Part shown: positions 62,148 through 64,000 of the stretch, one piece after another
Numbering within the stretch: position 1 is the stretch's first letter
Layout: each line of letters starts with the position of its first letter
NCBI RefSeq assembly: GCF_030122845.1
Contig: NZ_CP126084.1
Location: 806,001-870,000, forward strand
Origin: Paenibacillus woosongensis
GTDB taxonomy: Bacteria > Bacillota > Bacilli > Paenibacillales > Paenibacillaceae
Direction: 5' to 3'
Length of the DNA stretch: 64,000 nucleotides
Notes under the pieces: model-generated
Seen by the model: the letters and a program-made list of their open reading frames with translations, nothing else
What the model was told of the DNA's origin: nothing
The model's database searches: none
Made by a program: the position numbers and the translations under genes

Positions 62148-63047
62148 ATGAACGAAACTTTGGCGCTGGAGCTTAAAGACGTCATAAAGAAACGGCGGCG
62201 TAGAACGATTGGGCCAGTCAATCTCCAGATTCCCCAGGGACACATCGTCGCGCTGGTTGGGTCGAACGGTTCAGGGAAAAGTACGATTCTCCACATGCTG
62301 ACTCGAAGCCTTATTCCGGATGAAGGGGAAATCAGGTGGTTTGGGGACAAGAGCGCCGGCGATTTACCGCAGGAAATCAGAAGCAGGATTGCCTATGTGT
62401 CGGAGAATCCGCTAGTAGAGGAAAACTACCAGACCGCGGAGCAGGCCGCGAGCTTCCGGGCTCACTGGTATCCATCCTGGGATCAAAAGAAATTTGAACG
62501 CTTGATGACACAATTTGAGGTGCCGCGGAATGAACGGCTGAACCGCATGTCCAAGGGGGAGCGCCGTAAATTTGAGGTTGCTGCTGCCCTGGCCGCAAGC
62601 CCTAAGCTCCTTATTCTCGATGAACTATCGTCCGGGCTTGATCCATTTATCTGGAAGGATATGCTCGCAGAGCTTCAGAATAGCATGCTGGAAGAGGATG
62701 TTACCATCATCATGGCGACCCATGTCGTAGAAGAAGTAAGACGGCTTGCCGACTATATCGTATTGGTGCATCAGGGCAAGGTGCTGGGCATGGCGGAGAA
62801 AGACCTGCTCTACGGAAGCTGCTGTGAGGTATGGGTTCGCGGTGATTTAAGCGAATGGACGGGAAGACCTGAGCTCATTCGGTGCGAAGAGGATGAGCCG
62901 TTGATGCATAAATTGATCGTCCGGGATGAAGCTTTTATGAGCGAACTGCAGCAGTCCAAGGATCTTCAGGTATTGCGGACCCGCGCCCTTGAGTTGGAAG
63001 ATGTGCTTCAACTCTGGATCCAAGGGCACGCTCCGGAACATAGATGA
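62148..63047 (+). CDS. ABC transporter ATP-binding protein
   Basis: Start ATG is two bases after the GntR stop with AGGGGAG ahead. The 299 residues have Walker A GSNGSGKST, a signature MSKGERRKFE, Walker B LLILDELSSGLDP and H-loop MATHV. The Q-loop reads YVSENP. It should power the operon's permease. The end carries a C-terminal domain of about 80 residues. Confidence 0.9.
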   Translation: MNETLALELKDVIKKRRRRTIGPVNLQIPQGHIVALVGSNGSGKSTILHMLTRSLIPDEGEIRWFGDKSAGDLPQEIRSRIAYVSENPLVEENYQTAEQAASFRAHWYPSWDQKKFERLMTQFEVPRNERLNRMSKGERRKFEVAAALAASPKLLILDELSSGLDPFIWKDMLAELQNSMLEEDVTIIMATHVVEEVRRLADYIVLVHQGKVLGMAEKDLLYGSCCEVWVRGDLSEWTGRPELIRCEEDEPLMHKLIVRDEAFMSELQQSKDLQVLRTRALELEDVLQLWIQGHAPEHR

Positions 63048-63101
63048 TATTTATTTATGGACTTGGTAGAAATAGAAGCATGGAACAAGGAGGCTGAAAC
63101 G

Positions 63102-64000
63102 ATGGCTAAACCATTGGTATTGGAACAGGTAACGAAGCAGTTTGGGGAGAAAACGGCCGTAAACGGCATTTCCCTCCAAGTGGAGGAGGGAGAAATATAC
63201 GGGCTCCTTGGCGGCAATGGAGCAGGTAAAACAACGACAATGCGGATGGTGCTCGGGTTAATTTACCCTGATGCTGGGCGAATTCTCTACCATGGGCAGG
63301 AATACAGTGGCGAATTGCAGCACAAGATGGGTTATTTGCCGGAAGAACGCGGTTTATATCCGAAAGTAAAGGTCAGTGATCAAATCATTTATTTGGCCCG
63401 GCTGAAGGGAATGTCGGCCCAAGAGGCGGACAAAAGTCTGCGTTACTGGCTGGAACGCTTCGAGGTGCCGGATTATTATAACAAGAAAATTGAAGAGCTC
63501 TCCAAAGGGAATCAGCAAAAAATGGGCTTTATCGCAGCTGTCGTGCATAAGCCCAAGGTGCTGATCCTGGATGAAGCCTTTAGCGGACTCGATCCGGTTA
63601 ACGTCGAACTGCTTAAAGAGACTGTAAAAGAGCTGCGGGATGGAGGGACGAGCATCCTGTTCTCTACCCACCGCATGGAGCACGTGGAGGAGCTGTGCAG
63701 CAATATTACGATTCTGCAGCGTTCCAATACAGTACTGCAAGGGAATATTCAGGACATCAAGAAGCGCTATCCGCGCGAGGAGGTTCTTCTTCATACGACG
63801 GGAACGGTTACCGGCCTGGAGGCCATTCCGGGGGTAGTGCGGGTTGAACACCGCGAGCGCGGCTATTCTATCCGGATTTCCGATGTAGCGGCCGCGCAGG
63901 ACATTCTGCGCCGGGCCATGGAAGAGAGCACAGTTGAGCATTTTGAAATCAAGGAACCGACGTTGAATCAAATCTTTATTAAAGAGGTAGGTGAGTCGCA
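63102..64000 (+). CDS. ABC transporter ATP-binding protein, NatA/YhaQ-like, 3' end cut
   Basis: ATG 63102 follows AGGAGG. The frame is open to the end of the window, so the gene is partial at its 3' end; 299 residues are seen. Walker A GGNGAGKTT, LPEERGLYP, signature LSKGNQQK, Walker B VLILDEAFSGLDP and H-loop STHRM are clear, and the C-terminal accessory domain is present. The LPEERGLYPK segment is typical of NatA/YhaQ-type ATPases that work with a two-gene Na+ or drug exporter; a permease gene probably follows outside the window. Confidence 0.88.
   Translation, partial: MAKPLVLEQVTKQFGEKTAVNGISLQVEEGEIYGLLGGNGAGKTTTMRMVLGLIYPDAGRILYHGQEYSGELQHKMGYLPEERGLYPKVKVSDQIIYLARLKGMSAQEADKSLRYWLERFEVPDYYNKKIEELSKGNQQKMGFIAAVVHKPKVLILDEAFSGLDPVNVELLKETVKELRDGGTSILFSTHRMEHVEELCSNITILQRSNTVLQGNIQDIKKRYPREEVLLHTTGTVTGLEAIPGVVRVEHRERGYSIRISDVAAAQDILRRAMEESTVEHFEIKEPTLNQIFIKEVGES

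Overview
The window looks like a chromosomal segment of a Gram-positive, spore-former-type Firmicute, most likely a Paenibacillus or close relative. The evidence is strong AGGAGG-type ribosome sites, frequent TTG/GTG starts, lipoboxes, a caa3-type ctaCDEF operon with ctaG and ctaM-like genes, a guanine riboswitch ahead of xpt-pbuX, an RelP/YwaC-type alarmone synthetase, and mid-GC housekeeping genes with AT-rich accessory genes. No rRNA, tRNA or CRISPR array was seen.

Region 1 (1-10.0 kb) is accessory DNA. It opens inside an Rhs/YD-repeat gene whose toxic tip is an alpha/beta-hydrolase, followed by a membrane protein that is probably its immunity partner. Then comes a graveyard and reserve of displaced Rhs tips: two short tip remnants, an immunity-like gene, a long silent tip with near-identical core sequence and a DUF3885-type immunity gene, and a decayed core fragment. 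After it lie an OLD-family ATPase/TOPRIM gene lacking its P-loop end, a small ribbon-helix-helix gene under a 44-bp perfect palindrome, DUF6809/DUF6061-like genes, and a compact structured RNA or terminator.

Region 2 (10.0-14.8 kb) is a TetR-controlled set of flavin-dependent oxygenases that includes SfnG (dimethylsulfone monooxygenase), so it is probably an organosulfur-scavenging cluster.

Region 3 (15.3-33.8 kb) holds the main system, a flavin-based extracellular electron transfer (EET) locus of the Listeria type. It has FmnB (ApbE), EetA, EetB, EcfA1-EcfA2-EcfT, DmkA (UbiA family), DmkB plus a HepS-like small subunit, a long Ndh2 with a membrane C-terminus, and PplA with two FMN-binding domains. 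It is interrupted by a U32 Fe-S-type protein, a class III aminotransferase and a UgpBEA-like sugar-phosphate importer. Two copies of a MITE-like repeat in opposite orientation flank the dmkB-hepS-ndh2-pplA block. The expected flow is NADH to Ndh2, to demethylmenaquinone (DmkA/B), to flavinylated PplA (FmnB, with flavin supplied through the Ecf/Eet membrane module), to extracellular acceptors.

Region 4 (34.5-53.7 kb) is ordinary core genome: an HD-GYP phosphodiesterase, a 5TM-type histidine kinase broken by an in-frame amber codon, RidA, TspO-like protein, SNF2 helicase, alarmone synthetase, zinc-ribbon protein, xpt-pbuX, PadR-DUF1129, UgtP-like glucosyltransferase, a serine hydrolase and methionine aminopeptidase. 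An unassigned structured RNA candidate lies near 52.4 kb.

Region 5 (53.7-55.3 kb) has no convincing gene but holds terminal-inverted-repeat and purine-skewed low-complexity repeats. Region 6 (55.3-60.8 kb) is the cytochrome caa3 oxidase operon ctaCDEF, then ctaG and a DUF420 (CtaM-like) gene. Region 7 (60.8-64 kb) is an ABC exporter operon with a YtrA-type GntR regulator and a matching palindromic operator; the last ATPase gene runs off the end.
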